Shown here: positions 8,328 to 16,315 of the stretch, piece by piece
How the letters are laid out: each line of letters begins with the position of its first letter
How positions within the stretch are numbered: position 1 is the first letter of the stretch
Source of the DNA: Streptomyces rishiriensis
Lineage (GTDB): Bacteria > Actinomycetota > Actinomycetes > Streptomycetales > Streptomycetaceae
Assembly: GCF_030815485.1 (NCBI RefSeq)
Contig: NZ_JAUSWV010000002.1
Coordinates: 5,394,001-5,458,000, forward strand
DNA: 64,000 nucleotides
Direction of reading: 5' to 3'
Made by a program: the position numbers and the translations under genes
The notes under the pieces: model-generated
What the model was told of the DNA's origin: nothing
Databases searched by the model: none
What the model saw: the letters and a program-made list of their open reading frames with translations, nothing else

Positions 8328-9239
8328 ATGAGAAAGCCTCTCGTTGCCGCCTTCTTCGCCCTGGCCATCGCCGGAGCGGGTGCGGCACCCGCGGTCGCCG
8401 CGCCGGTCAGCGCGAAGCCCGCGACGGCTTCCACGGCCTCGGCCTCGGCCTCGGCTTCCGCGATCGCGGCCAAGGCGGACACCAGGACCGCCGCGCCGAC
8501 GCTGCGGGCCGTCAACCTCGCCGGGACCGTCGCGCTCAGCAACTGTTCCGGCTCGGTCGTCCGTTTCCCGAACTCCCTGGACACCGACCCGGCGCTGGTG
8601 CTCTCCAACGGCCACTGCCTGTCGACCGGCTTCCCGGAGCCCGGCGAGGTGCTCGTCAACCAGGCCTCCAGCCGCACCTTCAGCCTGCTCAACTCCGCCG
8701 GCACCCGGGTCGCGACCCTGCGCGCCAGCAAGCTGGCCTACGGGACGATGACCGACACGGACGTCTCGATCTACCAGCTCACCAGCACGTACGCCACGAT
8801 CAAGAACGCGTACGGGATCTCCGCACTGACCGTGCAGGACACCCACCCGACCGCCGGCACCGCCATCACCGTGGCGTCCGGCTACTGGAAGCGGCTCTAC
8901 AGCTGCAACATCGACGGGTTCGTGTACCGCCTCAAGGAGGGCGACTGGACCTGGAAGGACTCGGTCCGTTACACCTCCGCCTGCCAGACCATCGGCGGCA
9001 CCTCCGGCTCGCCGGTGATCGACCAGTCCACCGGCAAGGTCGTCGCCGTCAACAACACCGGCAACGAGGACGGCGCGCGCTGCACGGAGAACAACCCCTG
9101 TGAGGTCGACGCGAGCGGCAACGTCACCGTCCGCCAGGGCATCAACTACGCCCAGGAGACCTACCTGATCCCGGCCTGCTTCACGACCGGCAACCAGCTC
9201 AACCTGAGCGCGAGCGCCTGCACCCTGCCCAAGCCGTAG
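8328..9239 (+). CDS. Secreted trypsin-like serine protease
   Basis: A 303-residue S1-fold protease with a Sec signal peptide (MRKPLVAAFFALAIAGAG, cleavage near AVAA at about 25) and an Ala/Ser-rich pro-region. The catalytic triad is visible: His96 in SNGHC, an Asp near 143-145 in TDTDVSIY, and Ser228 in GGTSGSPV. Cysteines at SNC, GHC, YSC and SAC suggest disulfides, so the protein acts outside the cell. I chose the ATG at 8328 because GAGGGGA precedes it by about 7 bases. It ends 27 bases from the stop of the convergent amidohydrolase. Confidence 0.92.
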   Translation: MRKPLVAAFFALAIAGAGAAPAVAAPVSAKPATASTASASASASAIAAKADTRTAAPTLRAVNLAGTVALSNCSGSVVRFPNSLDTDPALVLSNGHCLSTGFPEPGEVLVNQASSRTFSLLNSAGTRVATLRASKLAYGTMTDTDVSIYQLTSTYATIKNAYGISALTVQDTHPTAGTAITVASGYWKRLYSCNIDGFVYRLKEGDWTWKDSVRYTSACQTIGGTSGSPVIDQSTGKVVAVNNTGNEDGARCTENNPCEVDASGNVTVRQGINYAQETYLIPACFTTGNQLNLSASACTLPKP

Positions 9240-9266
9240 GGCCGGGCCACCGGGCGCGGCGTTCCG

Positions 9267-10892
9267 TCACACGGGACTGCGACGGACCGCCCGTCCCGCC
9301 AGCGCGTCCGTGCGGCGGCCGTCCTCGATGACGAAACGGCCGTCGATCAGGACATGCGGGATGCCGGTGGGCGGGGTGCGGGGAGCTTCGTAGGTGGCGC
9401 CCGCCGCCACCGTCGCCGGGTCGAAGAGCACCAGGTCGGCGCGGTGGCCCTCGCGGACCAGGCCCCGGTCCGGCAGGCGCAGGCGGGCCGCCGGGCGGCC
9501 GGTCAGGTGGGCCACGCACTCCTCCAGGGACAGGATCCCCGCCTCCCTCACGTAGTGGCCGAGATAGCGCGGGAACGTGCCGTACGCCCGCGGATGCGGC
9601 TTGGCGCCCGTCAGGACGCCGTCCGAGCCGCCCGTGTGGACGCGGTGGCGCATGATCGTGCGGACGTTCTCCTCGTGGCCGACGTGCTGGAGGATCGTCG
9701 GGGCCAGCCGGTCCTCCAGGAGCAGGCGGCGGGCCGTCGTCCAGGGTTCCTCGCCGCGCAGCAGGGCCGACGCGTGGACCGTGCGGCCCACGTGGTCCGC
9801 CAGCCGCTCGTCGCCCACGCCCGAGATCTCGATCGTGTCCCAGTCCACCGGCACCCCGTGGCAGCCGTCCGCGCCGGTCACCTCCAGGTCGTGGCGGATG
9901 CGGGCGGCCGCGTCGTCGTCCGCGAGGCGGCGCAGGACCTCCTGCGGTCCGCCCTCGCTCGCCCAACTGGGCAGCAGGGCCGCGAGGGTCGTGCAGCCGG
10001 GGGTGTAGGGGTAGGTGTCGAGGGTGATGTCGGCGCCGGAGTCCAGGGCCTCGTCCAGCAGGGCCAGGAGCTCCGGGGCACGGCCCTCGTTGACGCCGAA
10101 GTTCATGGTGGCGTGGGCGAGGTGGAGCGGACAGCCCGCCTCGCGGGTCAGCTCGACCATCTCCGCGTACGCCTCCAGGGCGCCGGCCCCGTAACTGCGG
10201 TGATGCGGGCAGTAGTAGCCGCCGTAGCGGGCCACCACCCGGCACAGTTCGGTCAGTTCGGCGCCTCGGGCGTACATGCCGGGCGTGTACGTCAGCCCGG
10301 AGGACAGGCCGACGGCGCCCTGTTCCAGCCCCTCCGCGACCAGCCGGCGCATCCGGTCCAGTTCCCGGTCGGTGGCCGGGCGGTCCTCCCAGCCGACGAC
10401 CAGGGCGCGGACCGTGCCCTGGGGGATGAGGTAGGCCGCGTTGACGGCGATGCCCCGGCCCTCGAAACCGTGGTCCAGGCGGTCCAGGTACTCGCCCACC
10501 GAGCGCCAGTCGAGGTCGAGGTCGTCGCCGTACCCGTTCCAGCCGGTGATGGCCCGGCGGACCCCTTCGAGGGTGGGATCGTCGACCGGGGCGTACGACA
10601 GTCCGTCCTGGCCGAGGACTTCCAGGGTGACCCCCTGCGCGAGCTTCGCGCTGTGGTCGGGGTCGCGCAGCAGCGCGAGGTCGCTGTGGGCGTGCATGTC
10701 GATGAAGCCGGGGGAGAGGACCAGGCCCTCCGCGTCCAGCTCCCGTACCGCTTTCGGGCGCTGGCAGCCGGCGGCCGCCGCCTCCTTCACGATCGAGACG
10801 ATCCTGCCGTCGTCGATCAGCACGTCCGCGCGGTAGGAGTCGGCGCCGGTGCCGTCGACGACGTCCGCGTCCCGGATGACGAGGTCTTCCAC
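9267..10892 (-). CDS. D-aminoacylase-family amidohydrolase (N-acyl-D-amino acid / N-acetylated sugar acid deacylase)
   Basis: 541 residues of the amidohydrolase superfamily, D-aminoacylase branch, which removes acyl groups from N-acyl-D-amino acids. The metal-binding HAH of GFIDMHAHSD is at residues 67-69; PHHRSYG, LAHATMNFG and HTGGSDGVL supply the other active-site residues. The GNCG motif carrying the bridging cysteine of classical D-aminoacylases is replaced by GQDGLSYAP, so the metal site or substrate may differ. The GTG at 10892 has GGGAG about 7 bases before it. It is 11 bases downstream of the PLP enzyme gene, clearly one operon. Within this cluster I infer deacetylation of 2-acetamido-2-deoxygluconate; N-acyl-D-amino acid hydrolysis is the alternative. 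Confidence 0.88.
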   Translation of the reverse strand: MEDLVIRDADVVDGTGADSYRADVLIDDGRIVSIVKEAAAAGCQRPKAVRELDAEGLVLSPGFIDMHAHSDLALLRDPDHSAKLAQGVTLEVLGQDGLSYAPVDDPTLEGVRRAITGWNGYGDDLDLDWRSVGEYLDRLDHGFEGRGIAVNAAYLIPQGTVRALVVGWEDRPATDRELDRMRRLVAEGLEQGAVGLSSGLTYTPGMYARGAELTELCRVVARYGGYYCPHHRSYGAGALEAYAEMVELTREAGCPLHLAHATMNFGVNEGRAPELLALLDEALDSGADITLDTYPYTPGCTTLAALLPSWASEGGPQEVLRRLADDDAAARIRHDLEVTGADGCHGVPVDWDTIEISGVGDERLADHVGRTVHASALLRGEEPWTTARRLLLEDRLAPTILQHVGHEENVRTIMRHRVHTGGSDGVLTGAKPHPRAYGTFPRYLGHYVREAGILSLEECVAHLTGRPAARLRLPDRGLVREGHRADLVLFDPATVAAGATYEAPRTPPTGIPHVLIDGRFVIEDGRRTDALAGRAVRRSPV

Positions 10893-10903
10893 GGTCCCAC
10901 TCC

Positions 10904-12178
10904 CTAGAAGAACGTGCGGATGTAGTCGACGACGGTGCCGTCCGCCTGGGCCAGCGGGATCAGCGGCCACTTGTCGAAGGACGTGCAGGGGTGGGAGAGG
11001 CCCAGGCCGACCCAGTCGCCGACCTCGAGGTCCGCCTCGGCGTCGGTGCGCAGCCAGGCGTGCTGGTCGGAGAGCGCGGTCACCGTGACACCGGTGGCCG
11101 GGCGTTCCGTGCCGTCGCGGCGGATCACCTGGGCGAAGGGCAGGTCCAGGTCGTAGGCCGCGTCCCGCTTGCCCGCGTTGACGAACGCCTGGTCGGGGGC
11201 GGGGCGGGAGACGACCTGGGTCCACAGGCGGAACGCGGGCTCCAGCGCGCCCTCCTCGGGAACCCGGTTGAACGGGGTCAGCTTGCGGTAGTGGCCGTCG
11301 TCGTGCGAGACGTACGCGCCGGAGCGCAGCAGCTTCAGTACCGGCAGGGAGAGTCCGGGGATCCGGGCGAAGACCTCGGCGACCGTGTCGAACCAGGCGC
11401 TGCCGCCCGCGCTGACGACGATCTCCTCGGCGCCCGCGAACCGTCCCGCCTCGTCGAACGCGGCGGCGAGGGCGACCAGGCGGTGCAGCCAGGCCCGCAC
11501 CCGCTCCGGGTCGGCCCGCGGGACCTCGCCCTCGTAGCCCGCGACCCCGACCAGCCGCAGCGTCGGCGCGGCGGCCACCGCGTCCGCGACCGCCGCGCAC
11601 TCCGCCTCCGTGCGGACCCCGGTGCGGGCGCCGTCGCCCGCGGCCAGTTCGACGACGACGTCCAGGGGGCGCCCGGCGCCGCGCAGGGCGGCGTCCATCA
11701 GCTCGACGCCGCGCACCGAGTCGACGTAGCAGACGAGGCGGAAGGCGGGGTCGGCGTCGAGCTGCGCGGAGATCCAGCGCAGGGCGGCCGGGTCCACCAG
11801 TTCGTTGGCGAGGAAGATCTGCCGGACGCCGTACGCCCGGGCCACCCGCACCTGGTGCGGGACCGCGAGGGTGATGCCCCAGGCGCCGTGGTCGAGCTGG
11901 CGCCGGAAGAGCTGCGGGGCCATGGAGGTCTTGCCGTGCGGGGCGAAGGCGAGACCGTGGCGGGTCGCGTAGGTCTCCATGAGGGCGAGGTTGTGCTCGA
12001 GGCGCTCGGCGGAGAGGGCCAGCACGGGGGTCGCGAAGCCGTCGGTGAAGAGATTGCGGCGCTGGGCGGCCAGTTCGCCGACGGTGAGGCCGTCGGCGTC
12101 CGGCGGGAGGCCCTTGAAGCGGTGGTCGACGCGTTCCCCGGCCAGTCGGGCGAGCGCCTCGAGTGCCTCGGTACTCAT
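10904..12178 (-). CDS. DSD1-type (D-serine dehydratase / D-threonine aldolase fold) PLP enzyme
   Basis: 424 residues of the fold-type III PLP family with an alanine-racemase-like N-terminal barrel and a D-serine-dehydratase-like C-terminal domain. Lys83 in PHGKTSMAPQ is the likely PLP lysine. SHPCTSFDKW near 396 holds the His-x-Cys pair that binds the metal in this family. Members dehydrate or cleave D-configured beta-hydroxy amino acids; glucosaminate, also a D-2-amino-3-hydroxy acid, would fit chemically and give 2-keto-3-deoxygluconate plus ammonia. This is my inference from the KDG kinase and RidA across the divergent promoter. D-serine or D-threonine remain alternatives. First gene of the minus-strand pair. 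Confidence 0.88.
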   Translation of the reverse strand: MSTEALEALARLAGERVDHRFKGLPPDADGLTVGELAAQRRNLFTDGFATPVLALSAERLEHNLALMETYATRHGLAFAPHGKTSMAPQLFRRQLDHGAWGITLAVPHQVRVARAYGVRQIFLANELVDPAALRWISAQLDADPAFRLVCYVDSVRGVELMDAALRGAGRPLDVVVELAAGDGARTGVRTEAECAAVADAVAAAPTLRLVGVAGYEGEVPRADPERVRAWLHRLVALAAAFDEAGRFAGAEEIVVSAGGSAWFDTVAEVFARIPGLSLPVLKLLRSGAYVSHDDGHYRKLTPFNRVPEEGALEPAFRLWTQVVSRPAPDQAFVNAGKRDAAYDLDLPFAQVIRRDGTERPATGVTVTALSDQHAWLRTDAEADLEVGDWVGLGLSHPCTSFDKWPLIPLAQADGTVVDYIRTFF

Positions 12179-12197
12179 GGAACCTCCTGATCAGGAG

Positions 12198-12216
12198 CGT
12201 TGCGCAAGCTGCAACG
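12198..12216. promoter_or_regulatory. Candidate IclR operator in the divergent promoter
   Basis: CGTTGC-N7-GCAACG is a perfect inverted repeat 20 bases upstream of the minus-strand start, between the two divergent arms of the cluster. A related TTGCG half-site follows at 12221. Palindromes of this GTTGC/GCAAC type are plausible for IclR-family proteins, one of which is encoded at 13390. Binding is inferred. Confidence 0.5.
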
Positions 12217-12349
12217 TCCATTGCGTATATCGCTTACTGCTGTCTAACATCTCGCCCAACGCCGGGTCAACGGAGCCCCCCCAGCCTTCGGCCGGGGGGA
12301 CCCCCATCTCGCTTCACTCGCCCGCACCAGCACAGGAGCCAAGACGATC

Positions 12350-13393
12350 GTGACCGCCACCGGACCCTGCAACGCCCCCGACGCCGTGGACGTCGTCGCG
12401 CTCGGCGAGTCCATGGTCACCTTCCTGCCCTCCCGGCCCGGCCGCCTCGCCGACGTCCCGTCCTTCGACCGCGGCATCGGCGGCGCCGAGTCCAACGTGG
12501 CCTGTGCGCTGGCGGCGTCCGGACACGCGGTGCGCTGGATCAGCCGGGTGGGGGCGGACGGGTTCGGCGACCATCTCGTCGAGACCATCGGCTCCTACGG
12601 CGTCGACGTGACCTCGGTGCGCCGGGATCCCGACCGTCCGACCGGCGTCTACTTCCGCACCGCCGGCGACCGGGCCACCGACGCGCACGAGGTCGCCTAC
12701 TACCGGACCGGCTCGGCCGCCTCCGCGATGTCCCTCGACACCGTCGGCCTCGACGCGGCACGGGCCGGCCGGGTGCTGCACCTCACCGGGATCACCGCGG
12801 CCCTGTCCGCGGACTGCCTCGGACTGCTGCGGGAACTGACGGCCCACCGGCCCGGCCGGCCCCTCGTCTCCTTCGACGTCAATCACCGGCCCCGGCTGTG
12901 GACGGACGGCAACAGCCCGCAGGTCCTCCTCGAACTGGCCCGCGGCGCCGACCTGGTGTTCGTGGGCGAGGACGAGGCGGCCGAGGTGTGGGGCCTGGAC
13001 GGCGTCGACGCCGTACGGACCGCGTTCCCCGACCCGGAGGTACTCGTCGTCAAGCAAGGGGCGCTCGGGGCGACCGTCTTCGACCAGGGGCGCGTCCTGC
13101 ACGTCCCCGCCCCGCACGTCGACGTCGTCGCCGCCGTCGGCGCAGGGGACGCCTTCGCCGCCGGATTCCTCTCCGCCACCCTGCGCGGGCTGCCCGTGCG
13201 CGACCGCCTCCGGCACGGGCACCTCATGGCCGCCGCCGCCCTCACCGTCCCCGGCGACCTCGCCGTACCGCCCTCCCGCGACCACGCCGACCGGCTCGCG
13301 GCCCTCGACGACGCCGCGTGGGGGAGACTTCGACTCGGCCCCGGCTGGACACACGCCGAAGAACGGGCCGACGAGGAGGTACCCACCCCATGA
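12350..13393 (+). CDS. kdgK: PfkB-family sugar kinase, 2-keto-3-deoxygluconate kinase type
   Basis: A 347-residue ribokinase-fold enzyme. The N-terminal GESMVTFLP and GGAESNVACALA signatures and the VGAGDAFAAGF motif with the catalytic aspartate are clear. Sequence features match KdgK, which phosphorylates 2-keto-3-deoxygluconate at C6 to give KDPG. The start GTG at 12350 has AGGAG 11 bases upstream. The stop overlaps the IclR start (ATGA), so the two are translationally coupled. No KDPG aldolase lies nearby, so it would have to be encoded elsewhere. Confidence 0.88.
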   Translation: MTATGPCNAPDAVDVVALGESMVTFLPSRPGRLADVPSFDRGIGGAESNVACALAASGHAVRWISRVGADGFGDHLVETIGSYGVDVTSVRRDPDRPTGVYFRTAGDRATDAHEVAYYRTGSAASAMSLDTVGLDAARAGRVLHLTGITAALSADCLGLLRELTAHRPGRPLVSFDVNHRPRLWTDGNSPQVLLELARGADLVFVGEDEAAEVWGLDGVDAVRTAFPDPEVLVVKQGALGATVFDQGRVLHVPAPHVDVVAAVGAGDAFAAGFLSATLRGLPVRDRLRHGHLMAAAALTVPGDLAVPPSRDHADRLAALDDAAWGRLRLGPGWTHAEERADEEVPTP

Positions 13394-14157
13394 GCCAGAC
13401 CGTCGACCGAGCGCTGAGCATCCTGCCGCTGCTCGCCGAGGGCCCCGCCGACCTCGGACAGGTCGCCGACCGCCTCGGCGTGCACAAATCGACGGCCCTG
13501 CGGCTGTTGCGCACCCTGCACGAGCACGGCCTCGTCTACCGCCAGTCCGACCAGCGCTACCGCCTGGGCGCCCGCCTCTTCGCCCTCGCCCAGGAGGCGA
13601 TGGAGAACCTCGACATCCGCGAGATCGCCCATCCGCACCTGGCCCGCCTGAACGAGACCTGCGGGCACACCGTGCACCTCGCCGTCTACGAGGAGGGCGA
13701 GGTGCTCTACATCGACAAGGTGGAGAGCCGCTACCCGGTGCGGATGTACTCACGGATCGGCAAACCCGTCGCCATCACGGTCGCCGCCGTCGCCAAGCTG
13801 CTCCTCGCCGACCTGCCGGAGCCCGAGCGGCGGGTGATCGCGGAGAAGCTCGACTACCCCCTCTACACGGCCCGTTCGACCCCCAACGCGCAGGCTTTCC
13901 TGCGCGAGCTGGAAAAGGTGCGCGAACAGGGCTGGGCCACCGACCTCGGTGGCCACGAGGAGTCCATCAACTGTGCCGCCGCGCCGATCCGGGGCGCCGA
14001 CGGCCGGGTGGTCGCCGCGATGTCGGTCTCCGCGCCGAACGTCGTCGTCACCGCCGAGGAACTCCTCACCCTGCTCCCGCTGGTGCGCCGCACGGCGGAC
14101 GCCATCAGCGGCGAGTACTCCGGCAGGACCCCGATCAAGGAAGCCCCGAAGGAATGA
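13390..14157 (+). CDS. IclR-family transcriptional regulator
   Basis: 255 residues: an N-terminal winged helix-turn-helix (SQTVDRALSILPLLAEG, LGVHKSTALRLLRTLHEHGLV, residues about 1-60) and a C-terminal IclR effector domain (IREIAHPHLARLNETCGHTVHLAV through INCAAAPIRGADGRVVAAMSVS). It overlaps the sugar kinase stop by four bases and is followed after 7 bases by ridA. It probably controls both arms of the cluster through the palindrome at 12198-12216, with a sugar acid such as KDG as effector. Binding and ligand are inferred. Confidence 0.92.
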   Translation: MSQTVDRALSILPLLAEGPADLGQVADRLGVHKSTALRLLRTLHEHGLVYRQSDQRYRLGARLFALAQEAMENLDIREIAHPHLARLNETCGHTVHLAVYEEGEVLYIDKVESRYPVRMYSRIGKPVAITVAAVAKLLLADLPEPERRVIAEKLDYPLYTARSTPNAQAFLRELEKVREQGWATDLGGHEESINCAAAPIRGADGRVVAAMSVSAPNVVVTAEELLTLLPLVRRTADAISGEYSGRTPIKEAPKE

Positions 14158-14164
14158 GCCCGGC

Positions 14165-14575
14165 ATGACCGAGAAGACCGCCCTCACCCCCAAGACCCAC
14201 ACCACCCCGCCCGCGAGGTTCTCGCACGGGGTACGGAAGGGCAACATCCTCCAGGTCGCGGGCCAGGTCGGCTTCCTGCCCGCCGAAGAGGGCAGGCCGC
14301 CGACGCCCGCGGGCCCCACCCTGCGCGAGCAGACCCTCCAGACCCTCGCCAACGTCAAGGCGATCCTCGAGGAGGGCGGCGCGCGCTGGGACGACGTGAT
14401 GATGATCCGCGTCTACCTGACGGACACGGCGCACTTCGCCGAGTTCAACACGCTCTACAACGACTACTTCGGGGAGCAGGCCCTCACCGCCCCGCCCGCG
14501 GCCCGCACGACGGTCTACGTCGGCCTGCCGGCCGGGCTCCTGGTCGAGATCGACGCGCTCGCCGTCCTCGGCTGA
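14165..14575 (+). CDS. ridA: RidA family (YjgF/YER057c/UK114) imine deaminase-like protein
   Basis: A 136-residue protein with the family sequence from FSHGVRKGNILQVAGQVGF to AARTTVYVGLPAGLLVEIDALAVL, including the late arginine used to bind the carboxylate. RidA proteins hydrolyse reactive enamine/imine products of PLP dehydratases, releasing ammonia. Its place in an operon opposite a DSD1-type PLP enzyme fits that role exactly. Start ATG at 14165, seven bases after the IclR stop. Confidence 0.92.
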   Translation: MTEKTALTPKTHTTPPARFSHGVRKGNILQVAGQVGFLPAEEGRPPTPAGPTLREQTLQTLANVKAILEEGGARWDDVMMIRVYLTDTAHFAEFNTLYNDYFGEQALTAPPAARTTVYVGLPAGLLVEIDALAVLG

Positions 14576-14585
14576 CCCGCCCGCC

Positions 14586-14615
14586 CGGCCGGCGGTTCGG
14601 CTGACCCGCCGGCCG
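14586..14615 (+). terminator. Hairpin after ridA
   Basis: CGGCCGGCGG (14586-14595) pairs perfectly with CCGCCGGCCG (14606-14615), 11 bases past the ridA stop. No T run. It could reduce read-through into the permease gene. Confidence 0.45.
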
Positions 14616-14690
14616 ACCACCCCGGCGACCCCGCCCAGGCCGGCGCTCCGTCACCTCCCGCACTTCCGCACACCGCACCGCCTCACGGCG

Positions 14691-14717
14691 CGGCGTCCCC
14701 TTTCGCCGGGGACGCCG
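14691..14717 (+). terminator. Second hairpin in the ridA-gntP gap
   Basis: CGGCGTCCCC pairs with GGGGACGCCG across TTTCGCC. It lies 55 bases before the permease start, so it could be a terminator or a leader hairpin of the permease. The 196-base gap holds nothing else I can support. Confidence 0.4.
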
Positions 14718-14771
14718 TGCCGCGATCCCCCCTGCCCGAAAGCACCGTGAACCCCAGCAGAGGACCCCCGA

Positions 14772-16250
14772 ATGCCCCTTCCGCTCGCGGCATCCACCCC
14801 CGCCGAGGCCCCACCCCACACCGGCGGACTGCTTCTCCTCATCGACGGCACCGCAGGCCTGCTGACGGTCGCCGCCCTCGGTATCGCCCTTCTCCTCTTC
14901 CTGATCATCAAGGTCAGGATCCAGCCCTTCGTGGCCCTCCTCGCGGTCTCCATAGCCGTCGGCCTGCTGGCCGGTCTGTCGGTGACCGAACTCTTCGGCA
15001 CCGTCCAGCGTTCGGACGCCGTCTCCACCATCGAGTCCGGGATGGGCGGCATCCTCGGCCATGTCGCGATCATCATCGGCCTGGGCACGATGCTCGGCGC
15101 GGTCCTCGAAGTCAGCGGCGGCGCCGAGGTGTTGGCCTCCCGGCTGCTCGGCGTGTTCGGCGAGCGGCGGGCGCCCCTCGCCATGGGCCTGACCGGCCTG
15201 ATCTTCGGCATCCCGGTCTTCTTCGACGTCGGCATCTTCGTGCTGGCCCCGATCGTCTACGCGGCCGCCAAGCGGGGCGGCCGGTCGATCCTGCTGTACT
15301 GCCTTCCGCTGCTCGCGGGTCTGTCGATGACCCACGCGTTCCTGCCCCCGCACCCCGGCCCGGTCGCGGCCGCCGGCCTGCTGCACGTCGACCTCGGCTG
15401 GGTCATCCTCATGGGTGTCGTCTGCGGGATCCCGGCCGTGCTGGCGGCCTGGGCGTTCTCGGCGTGGGTCGGCCGCCGCATCTTCGTCGCCGTCCCGCAG
15501 GACATGGTCGAGGCGGCGGCGGAGGCCAAGCGGGCGGTCGTCGAGGAGCAGCGGGCGCAGGGCGTGGTCCCGCGCGAGGACCCGGTGCCGCTGGGCACGG
15601 TCCTCGGGATCATCGGTACGCCGCTGGTGCTGATCCTCGCCGCCACGTTCTCGTCGATCGCGCTGGACCCGTCCACGCTCCGCTCGGTGATCGAGTTCTT
15701 CGGCAGCCCGTTCGTGGCGCTGACCATCGCCCTGCTCCTCGCCTACTACCTGCTCGGCATCCGGCGGGGCTGGTCCCGCAAGTCGCTGGAGACGGTCTCG
15801 ACGGCCTCGCTGAAGCCGGTCGGCAACATCCTGCTGGTCGTCGGCGCGGGCGGGATCTTCGGCGCCGTCCTGAAGGCCAGCGGGGTGGCCCAGGCGCTGT
15901 CGGACACCTTCAACGACGTGGGCCTGCCGGTGATCGTCCTGTCCTACCTGATCTCGGTGGTGCTGCGGGTCGCGCAGGGCTCGGCGACGGTGGCGATCGT
16001 GACGACGGCGGGCATCGTGGCGCCGCTGCTCGCCGAGGGCGACCACTCGCAGGCCTTCGTGGCCCTCGTCATCATGGCCATCTCCGCGGGCTCCATCTTC
16101 GCCTCGCACGTCAACGACGGCGGGTTCTGGATGGTGGCCAAGTACTTCGGCATCAGCGAGCGCGACACCCTGAAGACCTGGACCGTGCTGGAGACGGTGC
16201 TGTCGGTGGCCGGCTTCGTGATGGCGGCCGGAATGAGCCTCTTCGTGTAG
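14772..16250 (+). CDS. GntP-family sugar-acid permease
   Basis: 492 residues, about 12-14 membrane helices, matching the GntP (gluconate:H+ symporter) family, which carries gluconate, other aldonates and D-serine. Family segments seen include GMGGILGHVAIIIGLGTMLGAVLE, LTGLIFGIPVFFDVGIFVLAPI and SAGSIFASHVNDGGFWMVAKYFG. With the kinase, deacylase and PLP enzyme of this cluster it would import the substrate, most simply an aldonic acid such as N-acetylglucosaminate. Separated from ridA by 196 bases containing two hairpins, so it may be transcribed partly on its own. Confidence 0.92.
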   Translation: MPLPLAASTPAEAPPHTGGLLLLIDGTAGLLTVAALGIALLLFLIIKVRIQPFVALLAVSIAVGLLAGLSVTELFGTVQRSDAVSTIESGMGGILGHVAIIIGLGTMLGAVLEVSGGAEVLASRLLGVFGERRAPLAMGLTGLIFGIPVFFDVGIFVLAPIVYAAAKRGGRSILLYCLPLLAGLSMTHAFLPPHPGPVAAAGLLHVDLGWVILMGVVCGIPAVLAAWAFSAWVGRRIFVAVPQDMVEAAAEAKRAVVEEQRAQGVVPREDPVPLGTVLGIIGTPLVLILAATFSSIALDPSTLRSVIEFFGSPFVALTIALLLAYYLLGIRRGWSRKSLETVSTASLKPVGNILLVVGAGGIFGAVLKASGVAQALSDTFNDVGLPVIVLSYLISVVLRVAQGSATVAIVTTAGIVAPLLAEGDHSQAFVALVIMAISAGSIFASHVNDGGFWMVAKYFGISERDTLKTWTVLETVLSVAGFVMAAGMSLFV

Positions 16251-16315
16251 GGCTCCGGTAACGAAGTCAGGGGCTGACTGTGTCCGGCACAGGATCTTCG
16301 ACCATACTGCCCGCT

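Noticed and set aside
9267..12221. One 984-codon ORF joining the PLP enzyme region and amidohydrolase
   Set aside because: Only its C-terminal half matches a family; the N-terminal part is an out-of-frame reading of the DSD1-type gene. A GTG with ribosome site at 10892 gives the right length.
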